Shown here: positions 1 to 7,734 of the stretch, one piece after another | Layout of the letters: every line of letters begins with the position of its first letter | Position numbering within the stretch: the first letter of the stretch is position 1 | Assembly: GCF_016495405.1 (NCBI RefSeq) | Contig: NZ_CP044522.1 | Location: forward strand, 2,695,876-2,759,875 | Origin: Cobetia sp. cqz5-12 | Lineage (GTDB): Bacteria; Pseudomonadota; Gammaproteobacteria; Pseudomonadales; Halomonadaceae | Direction of reading: 5' to 3' | DNA: 64,000 bases | The notes under the pieces: generated by a model | What the model was told of the DNA's origin: nothing | The model's input: only the letters and a program-made list of their open reading frames with translations | Databases searched by the model: none | Program-made: the position numbers and the translations under genes

Positions 1-690
1 TCCGCCCAGGATGATGACCGGCAACGTCAGCGCCCAGAAGGCTTCCCGGAATGCCTTGCCAAGCGCCGACAGCGAGAAGGCAGCCTCACGCGGCATGTCG
101 TACTTGCGGGCATAGTAGTAGCAGAGCACTGCCAGGCCGAATCCCCCCAACAGGCCCGGAATGATCCCCGCCACGAACAGTTTGACGATGGAGGTATCCG
201 CGATGGCGCCATACAGGATCATCGACAGCGACGGCGGAATGATGATCGCCAATGACGCGGAGGATGAGGTGATGGCCGCCGAGAACTCTGGCGTGTACTT
301 GCGCTTCTTCATCTCGGGAATCAACACCGACCCCGTGGCTGCCACGTCCGCGACAGCCGAGCCGGAAATCTCGGCAAAGAACAGTGACACCCCGACATTG
401 ACCATGGCCAGGCCACCGCGCACGAACCCCACCATCGCCGTGACGAGATTGATCAGCCGCATGGAGATGCCTGACGTGTTCATCAGCGCACCGGCGAGGA
501 TGAACAGCGGAATCGCGATCAGCGGAAACTTGGTCGCGCCATTGAAGAGCGTCAGCGGCACGTTCACCAGCGCGTCCACACCCATGAAGATCACCACCCC
601 CACGACCCCCACCGTGCCGATGGCAACCGCGATGGGCACGTTGATCAGCACCAGTGCGAACAGGGCCGCGATAATGATCAGTAGCGTCAT
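1..690 (-). CDS. dctM: TRAP transporter large permease DctM (partial, C-terminus outside window)
   Basis: Large membrane subunit of a tripartite ATP-independent periplasmic transporter; it forms the sodium-driven translocation channel in the inner membrane. The first 230 residues are present and the frame stays open to base 1, so the gene is cut by the window edge (family length is about 425 residues). The translation shows the DctM signature directly: a hydrophobic N-terminal helix, the conserved FAEISGSAVADVAATGSV segment near residue 107, the IPEMKKRKYTPEFSAA stretch, then SSSASLAIIIPPSLSMILYG. The start ATG at 690 overlaps the dctQ stop by four bases (ATGA), which indicates translational coupling. 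The substrate cannot be read from this subunit. Confidence 0.93.
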   Translation of the reverse strand, partial: MTLLIIIAALFALVLINVPIAVAIGTVGVVGVVIFMGVDALVNVPLTLFNGATKFPLIAIPLFILAGALMNTSGISMRLINLVTAMVGFVRGGLAMVNVGVSLFFAEISGSAVADVAATGSVLIPEMKKRKYTPEFSAAITSSSASLAIIIPPSLSMILYGAIADTSIVKLFVAGIIPGLLGGFGLAVLCYYYARKYDMPREAAFSLSALGKAFREAFWALTLPVIILGG

Positions 691-1316
691 GAGCGGTGCT
701 CCTTGAGGTCTTCCTCGGCCAGGCGGATGGCTTCCGCGATCTCTTCCTCTTCGCTGTTGACGCCTTCACACATCTTGCGCCATGCGTGGGGCAGGCTCAG
801 CAGCTCACACACGATGAAGAGTGCCGCACTGAGCGGGATCACCGACTGGGTGACATCCAGGCCGATGCTCGGCAAGGCGATCAAGGCATCCCAGGCCAGC
901 ACGTCCAGCACCTGATACCCGAACCAGCCCACCACGGCAAAGAATCCGATCACGATTAGCTCAGAGGTAATGAACAGCGTGCTGCGCAGTGCGATGGGCG
1001 CCTTGGTGATCAAGCCGGGAAAGCCCATGTGCGAACGCTTCAAGGCCGCGAGACAAGCGCCATAGAAGCTGAGCCAGGCCAGATTGATCGAGGCGACCTC
1101 GTCATACCACGGCAAGGAGCCACCGAAGGTACGCAAGGCCACTGCCGCCAGCACGATCACCGTCAGCGACAACAGCAGGCCGACGGTAAATACCTCAAGG
1201 CAGCGTTCTACCACACGGTTGATCCTGTCCAGCACTGTCAAGTCAGCCTTGGCCGTCAGTCCTTCCCCACTCTCGGTGGGGAAGGTTGCCTTGGCCGCAT
1301 GGGAATGCGAGCTCAT
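687..1316 (-). CDS. dctQ: TRAP transporter small permease DctQ
   Basis: Small integral membrane subunit (209 residues) of the TRAP transporter, partner of DctM. Four hydrophobic segments are visible after a soluble N-terminus of about 35 residues, with the family-typical WYDEVASINLAWLSFYGACLA region around residue 70 and an acidic C-terminus (EEEEIAEAIRLAEEDLKE). It lies between dctP (gap of 3 bases) and dctM (4-base overlap), so all three are one transcript. Sequence divergence among DctQ proteins is high, so the call rests on topology, motif and position together. Confidence 0.9.
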   Translation of the reverse strand: MSSHSHAAKATFPTESGEGLTAKADLTVLDRINRVVERCLEVFTVGLLLSLTVIVLAAVALRTFGGSLPWYDEVASINLAWLSFYGACLAALKRSHMGFPGLITKAPIALRSTLFITSELIVIGFFAVVGWFGYQVLDVLAWDALIALPSIGLDVTQSVIPLSAALFIVCELLSLPHAWRKMCEGVNSEEEEIAEAIRLAEEDLKEHRS

Positions 1317-1319
1317 GAC

Positions 1320-2294
1320 TTACTCCTCGGCCAGTGCCATGGCCCGGTCAACCAGCGCCTGGCCGCCATCGACCTTGTCGGAGAACGCCTGATAGACCGG
1401 CGCACTTGAAGTGACGAAGGCATCCCGGTCCACCTCGTTGACGGCCATGCCACCCGCCTTGAGGCTTGCCAGAAGCTTGTCATCAAGCTCCGCACCCTTG
1501 GCGAAGGCCCAGCTCTGGGTCTCGGCGGAGACTTCGGCAATCGCTGCCTTCACGTCCTCGGGCATCTTGTGCCAGCCAGCCTGACTGCTGGTCAACCAGA
1601 TGGGCGAATAGACATGATTGGAGAGTGACAGGTACTTCTGCACCTCCTGGAACTTGGCGCCATCGATGTTGGACAGCGGGTTCTCCTGACCATCGACGAC
1701 CCCGGTCTGCAGCGCCACGAAGACTTCCGAGAAGGCCATCGGTGTCGGGTTGGCGCCCCAGGCGTTGAACATGCCGGTCCGCCATTCGCTCTGTGGGGTA
1801 CGCAGCTTCAGCCCGTCCAGATCTTCTGGCGCAACGATCGGATGCTCGTTGTTGGTGATCTGACGGAAGCCGTTCTCCCAGGTGGAGACCAGCTTGAGGC
1901 CCTTGGACTTGGCATCCTCGGCCAGATCCGTCATCACGATCGCGTCATCGATGCGCTTGAGGTGCTCGCGGTCCTTGACCATGAACGGCATGTCGAACAG
2001 GGCGAAGCTTGGTGACACGGACGACATCACCGAGGAAATCGCGGCCAGGTCGACCGTACCCAGGCGCAGCTTCTGGATCAGCTGGCGCTCATCCCCCAGC
2101 TGCCCACTGTGGTAGTACTCGACCTGATGCTCATCGCCGAGCCGGGCTTGCAGGCTATCGGCGAAGTACTGCGCGGTCTGGCCCTGCAGACTGTTGGGAC
2201 TTCCCCCGATGGCAAACACGATCTTCTCGGCATGCGCGGTCGTGGTACCCAAGGCGGCGGCTAACAGCGTGGCGGCAAGCATGACTCGCTTCAT
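1320..2294 (-). CDS. dctP: TRAP transporter substrate-binding protein DctP
   Basis: Periplasmic solute receptor that delivers the substrate to DctQM. From the chosen ATG it is 324 residues with a clear Sec signal peptide (MKRVMLAATLLAAALGTTTAHA). An AAGGGA ribosome-binding site lies about 8 bases upstream; the same frame is open 43 codons further upstream without a signal peptide, so the internal start is preferred. DctP landmarks include the YFADSLQARLGDEHQVEYYHSG region, the ALFDMPFMV segment, and the conserved Arg-containing LKLRTPQSEWRTGMFNAWGANPTPMAFSEVFVALQTGVVDGQENP in the middle of the protein. The ligand is not decidable by eye; organic acids are typical for the family. First gene of dctPQM. 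Confidence 0.93.
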   Translation of the reverse strand: MKRVMLAATLLAAALGTTTAHAEKIVFAIGGSPNSLQGQTAQYFADSLQARLGDEHQVEYYHSGQLGDERQLIQKLRLGTVDLAAISSVMSSVSPSFALFDMPFMVKDREHLKRIDDAIVMTDLAEDAKSKGLKLVSTWENGFRQITNNEHPIVAPEDLDGLKLRTPQSEWRTGMFNAWGANPTPMAFSEVFVALQTGVVDGQENPLSNIDGAKFQEVQKYLSLSNHVYSPIWLTSSQAGWHKMPEDVKAAIAEVSAETQSWAFAKGAELDDKLLASLKAGGMAVNEVDRDAFVTSSAPVYQAFSDKVDGGQALVDRAMALAEE

Positions 2295-2498
2295 TGTCGA
2301 ATCCCTTTGATTGTTCTGATTATGGGTATGGACGTATCGCGTCTGGCATGACGCTTGAGGACGGTGAGCGTGTGCTGGTGACGGAGCTTCGAGCGCTTCA
2401 CGCGCAAGAGCCGCTTCCCTCAAGTGGACTGCAAACCATACCAGATAGAGCAGAACTTAGACGCCTTCCGACTCAAGGGTCAATCCAATTGGCGCAGA

Positions 2499-2527
2499 AA
2501 TAGACCTTTGTCTAGACAAATACGCAA
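2499..2527 (-). promoter_or_regulatory. Candidate dctPQM promoter with 14-bp palindromic operator
   Basis: On the minus strand TTGCGT (2522-2527) and TCTATT (2499-2504) are separated by exactly 17 bases, as for a sigma70 promoter with weak hexamers. The spacer holds the perfect palindrome TTTGTCTAGACAAA (2507-2520). This resembles TTGT-N-ACAA operators bound by GntR/FadR-type repressors that commonly control TRAP operons. No GntR gene is present in the window. The palindrome is seen; the promoter and regulator are inferred. Confidence 0.45.
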
Positions 2528-2602
2528 CATATCGCTCTACACCATAACATCTGGCCTGTTTTGCAAACCACATGATGCCTGATGGCGGTGCTCCAGACGC
2601 GA

Positions 2603-2631
2603 AGGCCCCACCGGCATCGCCGGCAGGGCCT
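2603..2631. terminator. Inverted repeat downstream of folE2
   Basis: Two interrupted stem arms (AGGCCC..CCGGC and GCCGG..GGGCCT) flank a three-base loop, about 80 bases beyond the folE2 stop. There is no T-run on either side, so it is at most a weak terminator. Confidence 0.3.
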
Positions 2632-2708
2632 GGACAGATCAGGACATCAACCTCGATATCTCTTCAGCGGGGCCATGAGCTGGCACTCACCATGGCGCAG
2701 GGGGGGTC

Positions 2709-3608
2709 TTACGCACCACCTCCCCAGGCCACGGCATCATGGGGGTGAAGGCTCTCGATATGCCGCACATGGACATGCGCCTCACCCTGTGAGACCGCCA
2801 GGCCATTGATCAAGCGGCGCGCGGCGTCCTCGACGAACATCAGATTCTGACCATTGAGCGCGGCAAACGCCTGCTCATCGGCGCGTTTCACGGCCGTCTG
2901 GACAGGCGTCGCCACGGCCTGCTCGATGGCATCGATCAGCGCGATCAGCCCCAGATCTTCGGCTTCAGGCTTGAGCGTGACCTGGACAATCGCTTCACTG
3001 CGCTGGCTGTGGGGCGTGGCCAGGGTGGCATGGTGGGTGAGCCACTCGGCGACCTGCTCAGGCGTCAGCGTTGCATCATGGCGGTGAGCCTCCAGGAACG
3101 CCTGCTCGATCAGCTGACGCGACAGGGCCGCCGAGCAGGGACAGGTGGAGGAATAGCCCACCGTGACACTGGCCTGCAGCGTGAACCTCCCCTCGTGCAG
3201 ACTGGCCTCCAGCGTGACGGGATACGACTTCCATCCGTAGAGTGCCGGCGTGACTAGCGCCGGACGCTTCACCAGCAGTGCGAACGCCATCTTCACGCGG
3301 GCATTGCGCGAGGCGCAGTCATGATGGCTCTCCACCATTGCAGCGAGCACATCCCGCAGACTGCCGGGGGTCAGCGCCTTGCCCTCCGCCAGCCCATCCA
3401 GCAGACGATAGAGGCGCGACATGTGAATGCCCTTGGTGTGCGGCATCGACAGGTCGACCTGCGCATCCACGCAGGCATGCAATTCACGGCGGTAATCGCC
3501 CTCCTCGATGAGCACGGGCAGATCGATCCCCTGCATGCCCACCCACTCAAGGGGGCTCAGGGAACGGGAGCGCTCGGTCAGGGAAACGTCGGGGAGTATT
3601 GCGGTCAT
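2709..3608 (-). CDS. folE2: GTP cyclohydrolase FolE2 (type IB)
   Basis: Converts GTP to 7,8-dihydroneopterin triphosphate, the first step of tetrahydrofolate synthesis. It is the metal-promiscuous isozyme that replaces zinc-dependent FolE1 when zinc is scarce. The protein has 299 residues, normal for FolE2, and carries the family hallmark [14 protein letters not shown] (Cys156-Pro-Cys158), plus [16 protein letters not shown] near residue 56 and [13 protein letters not shown] near residue 93. It is the last of three minus-strand genes starting from znuA, with 140 bases between it and the preceding DUF4440-like gene; I see no Zur box directly upstream. Placement next to znuABC fits Zur control of a zinc-sparing enzyme. 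Confidence 0.95.
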   Translation of the reverse strand: MTAILPDVSLTERSRSLSPLEWVGMQGIDLPVLIEEGDYRRELHACVDAQVDLSMPHTKGIHMSRLYRLLDGLAEGKALTPGSLRDVLAAMVESHHDCASRNARVKMAFALLVKRPALVTPALYGWKSYPVTLEASLHEGRFTLQASVTVGYSSTCPCSAALSRQLIEQAFLEAHRHDATLTPEQVAEWLTHHATLATPHSQRSEAIVQVTLKPEAEDLGLIALIDAIEQAVATPVQTAVKRADEQAFAALNGQNLMFVEDAARRLINGLAVSQGEAHVHVRHIESLHPHDAVAWGGGA

Positions 3609-3748
3609 TCGTCAGATATCCAGAGCGGCTCTCATCAGTACCGCCTCCCTCACGCCGGTGGCAGGCAGGCACTGAGTTCCGCCGAAGTGTGGGGGAGTAT
3701 CAGGAGAGGTGAAGAACACAGCGCGGACGGCTCGCCGTCAGCGCTGGA

Positions 3749-4177
3749 TCATCCCGCCAGTCGCGAGGAGTGATGGCCGGTGATCCTCCACTCGCCGAGG
3801 ATCTCCTCGAAGGTGAACAGAAAGCGGGCCGGAATCGTGACCGTCTCGTCAGCGACGCGATACTCGAAGGTGTAATGCCCGCCGATCACCACGGTGCCCA
3901 GCTTGCGACTGACCCGTGGCGAGTACTCACCCAGCTCGCAGGCCAGCGCCTCATTGGCGAGAAAGCCATCGAAATAGGCCTGCCGCTGCTGGCGATTCTC
4001 ACGCACATCATCGGCGACCGTCGGCACCAGAATCGCGTCCTCGGCATACAGCGAGAGAAGCGTTTCCTTTTCCCCACGCGTGACGGCGATCGCCCAGCGC
4101 TCAAGCGTGCGCGTCGCGGCATTGATGCAGAATTCAGCGTCACGTTCCGTCAATGGAGGGGACGTCGGATGGGGCAT
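3749..4177 (-). CDS. SnoaL/DUF4440-like (SgcJ/EcaC-type) small protein
   Basis: A 142-residue protein with the cystatin-like alpha+beta fold pattern of the NTF2/SnoaL/DUF4440 group: an N-terminal helix ending in ERWAIAVTRGEKETLLSLYAEDAILVPT, a middle segment RQQRQAYFDGFLA, and C-terminal strands ending FLFTFEEILGEWRITGHHSS. The function is unknown. Starts further upstream are in frame, but the ATG at 4177 has an AAGGGAGAG ribosome-binding site and matches the family N-terminus. It sits between znuA and folE2, so it may belong to the zinc-starvation response; a hairpin separates it from znuA. It could be a lone enzyme of unknown reaction, and position is the only functional hint. Confidence 0.8.
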   Translation of the reverse strand: MPHPTSPPLTERDAEFCINAATRTLERWAIAVTRGEKETLLSLYAEDAILVPTVADDVRENRQQRQAYFDGFLANEALACELGEYSPRVSRKLGTVVIGGHYTFEYRVADETVTIPARFLFTFEEILGEWRITGHHSSRLAG

Positions 4178-4225
4178 GCTGTAGCTCTCCCTTGAGGATG
4201 AGGCTCTTGAGGATTTGGAAGGAAA

Positions 4226-4251
4226 GACGGGGACCTGCCGGCCTCCCCGTC
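4226..4251 (-). terminator. Hairpin between znuA and the DUF4440-like gene
   Basis: Arms GACGGGG and CCCCGTC enclose a 12-base loop that has internal CCGG pairing. Read on the minus strand the stem is followed by TTTCCTTCC. It could be a partial terminator that reduces expression of the two downstream genes relative to znuA. Confidence 0.5.
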
Positions 4252-4269
4252 CTGATGTCACGTGATCGC

Positions 4270-5304
4270 TCAGGCGTCGGCACACTGCAGGATGCCCTGC
4301 CCCAAACGCTCGATCAGCTGCGGATAGAGTGTCTCGCCCAGCGGCAGCCCGACCCCCAGCGGCTCGAAGACGATGGAGGTCTTGACGCCGGTCCCCTCGA
4401 AGACACTCTCGATCAACGCAGGGTTGTACTGTGGCTCACGGAAGACGCACTGGATGTTGTCCTGCGCCACGCGCGCCTGGATCTCCTTGACGCGCGCCGG
4501 GCTGGGCGTGGAGGCATCCCCCAGTGAGATGGCACCGGACGCGGGAGCATCGAAGCGGTGCTCGAAGTACTGGTAGGCATCATGGAAGACGATGTAGCGA
4601 GTGCCCTGCACCTGTGCCAGACGCGCTGACAGTGACTCTGTCATGGCGTCGAGCTCCCGCTGGCCCGTCTGGGCATTGCTGCGATAGGTCGCAGCATGCT
4701 CCGGGTCCTGCGCTGCCAGCGATTCCGCGATCGCCGCCAGCCAGAGACGCGCATTCATCGGGTCCAGCCAGCCATGCGGGTTCATGCCGGCGTGGGCATG
4801 CTCATGGTGCTCGTCATGTCCGCCATCATGATGCTCGTCATGGTCACCGTGCTCTTCATGATCACCATCGTGATGCTCTTCGTGATCGCCATGCACTTCA
4901 TCATGTTCGGAAGATGCCTCGTCATCATGATGATGTGCTTCGAAGGTGGCGCCCTCGCGATAGCGCAGATGAAGGGTGCCGGGCACTTCCATCAGCTCGA
5001 GGGTGTCGGCATCCGCGGCCAGCGACGCACGCGCCTTGGCAAGCCAGGGCGTCAGCTCATCACTGACGAAGACCAGGACATTCGCGTCGGCCAGTGATCT
5101 GGCCTCCGAGGTCCGCATGGAATAGCCATGCGGCGAGGCGCCGGGCTGGATGACAAGCTCGGGACTGCCCAGCTCCCCCATGACGCGCGAGACCAGTGAA
5201 TGCACCGGCGGGATGTCTACTGCGACGGATGGCACCTCCGCCATGGCCACGGCGGGCAGCATCAACACTGGCAGCGAGAGGAAAGGCAGCAACCGATTGC
5301 GCAT
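4270..5304 (-). CDS. znuA: Zinc ABC transporter substrate-binding protein ZnuA
   Basis: Periplasmic high-affinity zinc receptor (344 residues) that feeds ZnuBC. It has a Sec signal peptide (to about residue 22, AVAMAEVP), the conserved PHGYS ligand segment near residue 58, and a long His/Asp/Glu-rich loop from about residue 124 to 171 (repeated HDEHHDGDHEEH-like units) typical of ZnuA. Then follow MNPHGWLDP, the YIVFHDAYQYFEHRF helix and the C-terminal FREPQYNP/IVFEPLG motifs. It is transcribed away from znuCB, with a Zur-like box between the two start codons. The charged loop is thought to store or sense zinc in the family. Confidence 0.96.
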   Translation of the reverse strand: MRNRLLPFLSLPVLMLPAVAMAEVPSVAVDIPPVHSLVSRVMGELGSPELVIQPGASPHGYSMRTSEARSLADANVLVFVSDELTPWLAKARASLAADADTLELMEVPGTLHLRYREGATFEAHHHDDEASSEHDEVHGDHEEHHDGDHEEHGDHDEHHDGGHDEHHEHAHAGMNPHGWLDPMNARLWLAAIAESLAAQDPEHAATYRSNAQTGQRELDAMTESLSARLAQVQGTRYIVFHDAYQYFEHRFDAPASGAISLGDASTPSPARVKEIQARVAQDNIQCVFREPQYNPALIESVFEGTGVKTSIVFEPLGVGLPLGETLYPQLIERLGQGILQCADA

Positions 5305-5370
5305 GACGGTTCTCCAGAAGATGCGATGACACGGAAGGAAGTTCGGAGACGCTACCGCCTCGACTCAATA

Positions 5371-5385
5371 TGTTATAACATAACA
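5371..5385. promoter_or_regulatory. Zur box between znuA and znuCB
   Basis: TGTTATAACATAACA matches the gammaproteobacterial Zur consensus TGTTATANTATAACA at all but one defined position, and contains a 12-bp perfect palindrome, ATGTTATAACAT (5370-5381). It lies 67 bases upstream of znuA and 52 bases upstream of znuC, suitable for repressing both directions when zinc is replete. Confidence 0.85.
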
Positions 5386-5436
5386 CTTACGATCACTAAA
5401 CCGTCAACGTTGTCATTCTTCAAGGGCCTGCTCCCC

Positions 5437-6249
5437 ATGCCGCTGTTATCGATCGAGAACCTCTGCGTCACCCTCGGCAAGCATCGCATTCTCGAGGAGA
5501 TCGAGCTACAGGTGGAACGCGGTGAAATCGTCACCCTCGTAGGCCCCAATGGGTCCGGCAAGTCCACGCTGCTTCGCAGCATCATCGGGTCCATTGCCCC
5601 ATCGCACGGTCGGATACAACGAGAGCCGGGACTCAAGATCGGCTATGTCCCTCAACGTCTGAGCCTTGACCCGACGCTGCCGATGACGGTGGAACGCTTC
5701 CTGAACCTGCCACATCGACACTCGCTGGATGCCGTGGCGCATGCCCTCCTGCAGGCCGGCATTCCCGGTGCCGAGGTTCAGCAGATCGCCAGTCTCTCCG
5801 GTGGTCAGTTCCAGCGAATTCTGCTGGCTCGTGCACTGCTGGATTCGCCTGATCTCCTGCTGCTGGATGAGGCGACCCAAGGCCTGGATCATCGTGGCAT
5901 CGCGGATTTCTATCGTCAGATCGACCGTGTCCGTCACACCCTCGGCTGCGGAGTGCTGATGGTCAGCCACGAACTGCATGTGGTGATGCGCGCCTCGGAC
6001 CGCGTCGTCTGCCTGCATGGGCACGTCTGTTGTCAGGGCACGCCTGAGCGCGTCATGGCCTCACCGGCCTATCAGGATCTGTTCGGACTCGACACCGCAG
6101 ACGCCCTCGCCTTCTACCGACATGACCATCGACACAGCCATCGACACAGTCATCACCACAGCCACACGGCGCCGCCGATGGATGACAGGGCGCCGCCTGC
6201 ACAGCCCCTCACGACACCCGCGACACCGATCACCGAGAGATTGCACTGA
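5437..6249 (+). CDS. znuC: Zinc ABC transporter ATP-binding protein ZnuC
   Basis: Cytoplasmic ATPase of the zinc importer, 270 residues from the ATG at 5437. The frame is open upstream, but that would run through the Zur box. Walker A GPNGSGKST lies near residue 37, the signature LSGGQFQRILLARALL is in the middle, Walker B is LLLLDEATQGLD and the switch His is in VSHELHVVM. The C-terminus is rich in His (HDHRHSHRHSHHHSH), a feature of ZnuC proteins that may bind zinc. The stop codon TGA shares a base with the znuB ATG (TGATG), so the two are coupled. Confidence 0.95.
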   Translation: MPLLSIENLCVTLGKHRILEEIELQVERGEIVTLVGPNGSGKSTLLRSIIGSIAPSHGRIQREPGLKIGYVPQRLSLDPTLPMTVERFLNLPHRHSLDAVAHALLQAGIPGAEVQQIASLSGGQFQRILLARALLDSPDLLLLDEATQGLDHRGIADFYRQIDRVRHTLGCGVLMVSHELHVVMRASDRVVCLHGHVCCQGTPERVMASPAYQDLFGLDTADALAFYRHDHRHSHRHSHHHSHTAPPMDDRAPPAQPLTTPATPITERLH

Positions 6250-7100
6250 TGCTGGACAATGTCATGGACGATTTCATGGTCCGCGCCGCTCTGGCAGGCA
6301 TTGCCGTGGCGCTTGCGGCAGCGCCCCTGGGCTGTTTCGTCGTCTGGCGGCGCATGGCCTATTTCGGTGATGCCACGGCCCACGCCGCGATTCTCGGGGT
6401 GGCGCTGTCACTGTTGATGTCCACCTCAATGCTGGCAGGCGTGCTCATCGTCTCGCTGATCATGGCGACGCTGGTGACCCTGCTCAGCGGACGCGGCTAT
6501 GCCATGGACACCCTGCTTGGCGTCATGGCGCACTCCGCGCTCGCCTTCGGGCTGGTCGCCGTCTCCTTCCTGCCTGGCGTACGGATCGACCTGATGGCCT
6601 ATCTATTCGGCGATATCCTGGCCGTCAGCAAGACGGATCTTGCGATCATCGCCACAGGCGGCCTGCTGGTACTCGGGCTGCTCCGCTGGCGCTGGTCGGC
6701 ATTGCTCACCGCCACGCTCAACGAGGACCTGGCGCGTGCCAGCGGCATCAACCCGCGACGCGAACAGCTGGTACTGACACTGTCGCTGGCCGTGGTGGTC
6801 GCGGTCGCCCTGAAGGTGGTCGGGGCGCTTCTGATCACCGCTCTGTTGATCATCCCGGCGGCCACGGCACGCCGCTTTTGTCACACCCCCGAACTCATGG
6901 CGGTTGCCGCTGCCATCATCGGCGGGATTTCCACCACCGGCGGACTGCAGGCGGCCTACTGGCTGGATACCCCCACCGGCCCGACCATCGTGTGTCTCGC
7001 CGCCTCGCTGTTTGCCCTGAGCAGCGTCTCGGCACAGCTCTCGCGTCTGGCCTCCCGCACAGCCCCCGACGCACCTGATCCACGAAAGCGAGTCGAGTGA
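6249..7100 (+). CDS. znuB: Zinc ABC transporter permease ZnuB
   Basis: Inner-membrane channel of the zinc importer (283 residues) with seven to eight hydrophobic segments and the ABC-3 family pattern: WRRMAYFGDATAHAAILGVALS near residue 34, AHSALAFGLVAVSF, LFGDILAV, and the C-terminal LLITALLIIPAATARRF. It starts within the znuC stop and has no further co-directional gene. No clear hairpin terminator lies before the convergent marR gene. Confidence 0.95.
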   Translation: MLDNVMDDFMVRAALAGIAVALAAAPLGCFVVWRRMAYFGDATAHAAILGVALSLLMSTSMLAGVLIVSLIMATLVTLLSGRGYAMDTLLGVMAHSALAFGLVAVSFLPGVRIDLMAYLFGDILAVSKTDLAIIATGGLLVLGLLRWRWSALLTATLNEDLARASGINPRREQLVLTLSLAVVVAVALKVVGALLITALLIIPAATARRFCHTPELMAVAAAIIGGISTTGGLQAAYWLDTPTGPTIVCLAASLFALSSVSAQLSRLASRTAPDAPDPRKRVE

Positions 7101-7147
7101 GCCTCTCAGACACTGACAGGATGCCGGAACGCCGAATGGCGAGACGA

Positions 7148-7633
7148 CTACTTTTCTGCGTCAATTAGCAGCTTGCGCAATAGACGGGCAAGCTGCTCCT
7201 GCTCCTCACTGTCCAGCACACTCGCCATCTGATGCAGGTTCTCGACATGCCCCGCCAGGGCATCGTCGATCAGATGACGCCCTTCCTTCGTCAGCACGAC
7301 GCGATTGCTACGCCGATCTTCATCACTGGCCTGTCGCTGCAACAGCCCTCGCTTTACCAACTGATCAATCCGCGTGCTCATGGCGCCAGAAGAGAGCATC
7401 AACGTCTGATACAGCTGAGTCGGCGTCAGCGGTTCTCGAGAACGTCGCAGTGTCGCCAGGATATCGAACTCGACAGCAGACAGGCCAAACCTCTCGAACA
7501 CCTGCTCCATGGCTGGACTGAACAATCGACCAGCTCGGCGAAGACGTCCGAAAATGCCCATCGGCCGACAATCCAGGTCGGGGCGAGCCACCTCCCACTG
7601 CGCAAGAATACGATCCACACCATCCGTCATCAT
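7148..7633 (-). CDS. MarR-family transcriptional regulator
   Basis: A 161-residue winged-helix regulator. The family pattern is plain: FGLSAVEFDILATLRRS, then the recognition region LTPTQLYQTLMLSSGAMSTRIDQLVKRGLLQR and the wing ASDEDRRSNRVVLTKEG, followed by a dimerisation helix at the C-terminus. It is divergent from the EamA transporter, and the shared 101-base gap contains two near-identical 18-bp palindromes. The simplest reading is autoregulation plus repression of the exporter and reductase, relieved by a small ligand. Two adjacent ATG codons (7633 and 7630) are possible starts. Confidence 0.92.
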   Translation of the reverse strand: MMTDGVDRILAQWEVARPDLDCRPMGIFGRLRRAGRLFSPAMEQVFERFGLSAVEFDILATLRRSREPLTPTQLYQTLMLSSGAMSTRIDQLVKRGLLQRQASDEDRRSNRVVLTKEGRHLIDDALAGHVENLHQMASVLDSEEQEQLARLLRKLLIDAEK

Positions 7634-7645
7634 GTCTCTCCTGAA

Positions 7646-7663
7646 TATCTTTTCAAAAAGATA
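7646..7663. promoter_or_regulatory. MarR-type operator 1
   Basis: TATCTTTTCAAAAAGATA, an 18-bp near-perfect inverted repeat starting 13 bases upstream of the marR start codon. It is almost identical to operator 2, which lies 53 bases away (start to start, about five helical turns). Confidence 0.75.
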
Positions 7664-7698
7664 CTTTGATCCCTGGAGATTTGCGAGTACTGTAAATA

Positions 7699-7716
7699 TA
7701 TCTTTTAAGAAAGATA
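7699..7716. promoter_or_regulatory. MarR-type operator 2
   Basis: TATCTTTTAAGAAAGATA, 18 bp, sharing both half-sites (TATCTTTT and GATA ends) with operator 1. It ends 18 bases before the EamA start codon, overlapping where the promoter or ribosome-binding site of that gene should be. Confidence 0.75.
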
Positions 7717-7734
7717 CTTTCAGGAGAGACAGCT

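Larger units (their letters stand above)
2295..2708. other. Intergenic region between dctP and folE2
   Basis: No coding sequence is supported in these 414 bases. The region holds a candidate promoter with an embedded palindrome for dctPQM (2499-2527), giving an untranslated leader of roughly 200 bases, and an inverted repeat at 2603-2631 near the 3' end of folE2. The rest shows nothing I can name. Confidence 0.6.

Noticed and set aside
161-706. Long plus-strand open frame opposite dctM
   Set aside because: It is the antisense of a well-conserved DctM sequence and has no independent support.
3609-3748. Zur box directly upstream of folE2
   Set aside because: No TGTTATA-like half-site was found; Zur control would have to act through the znuA promoter.
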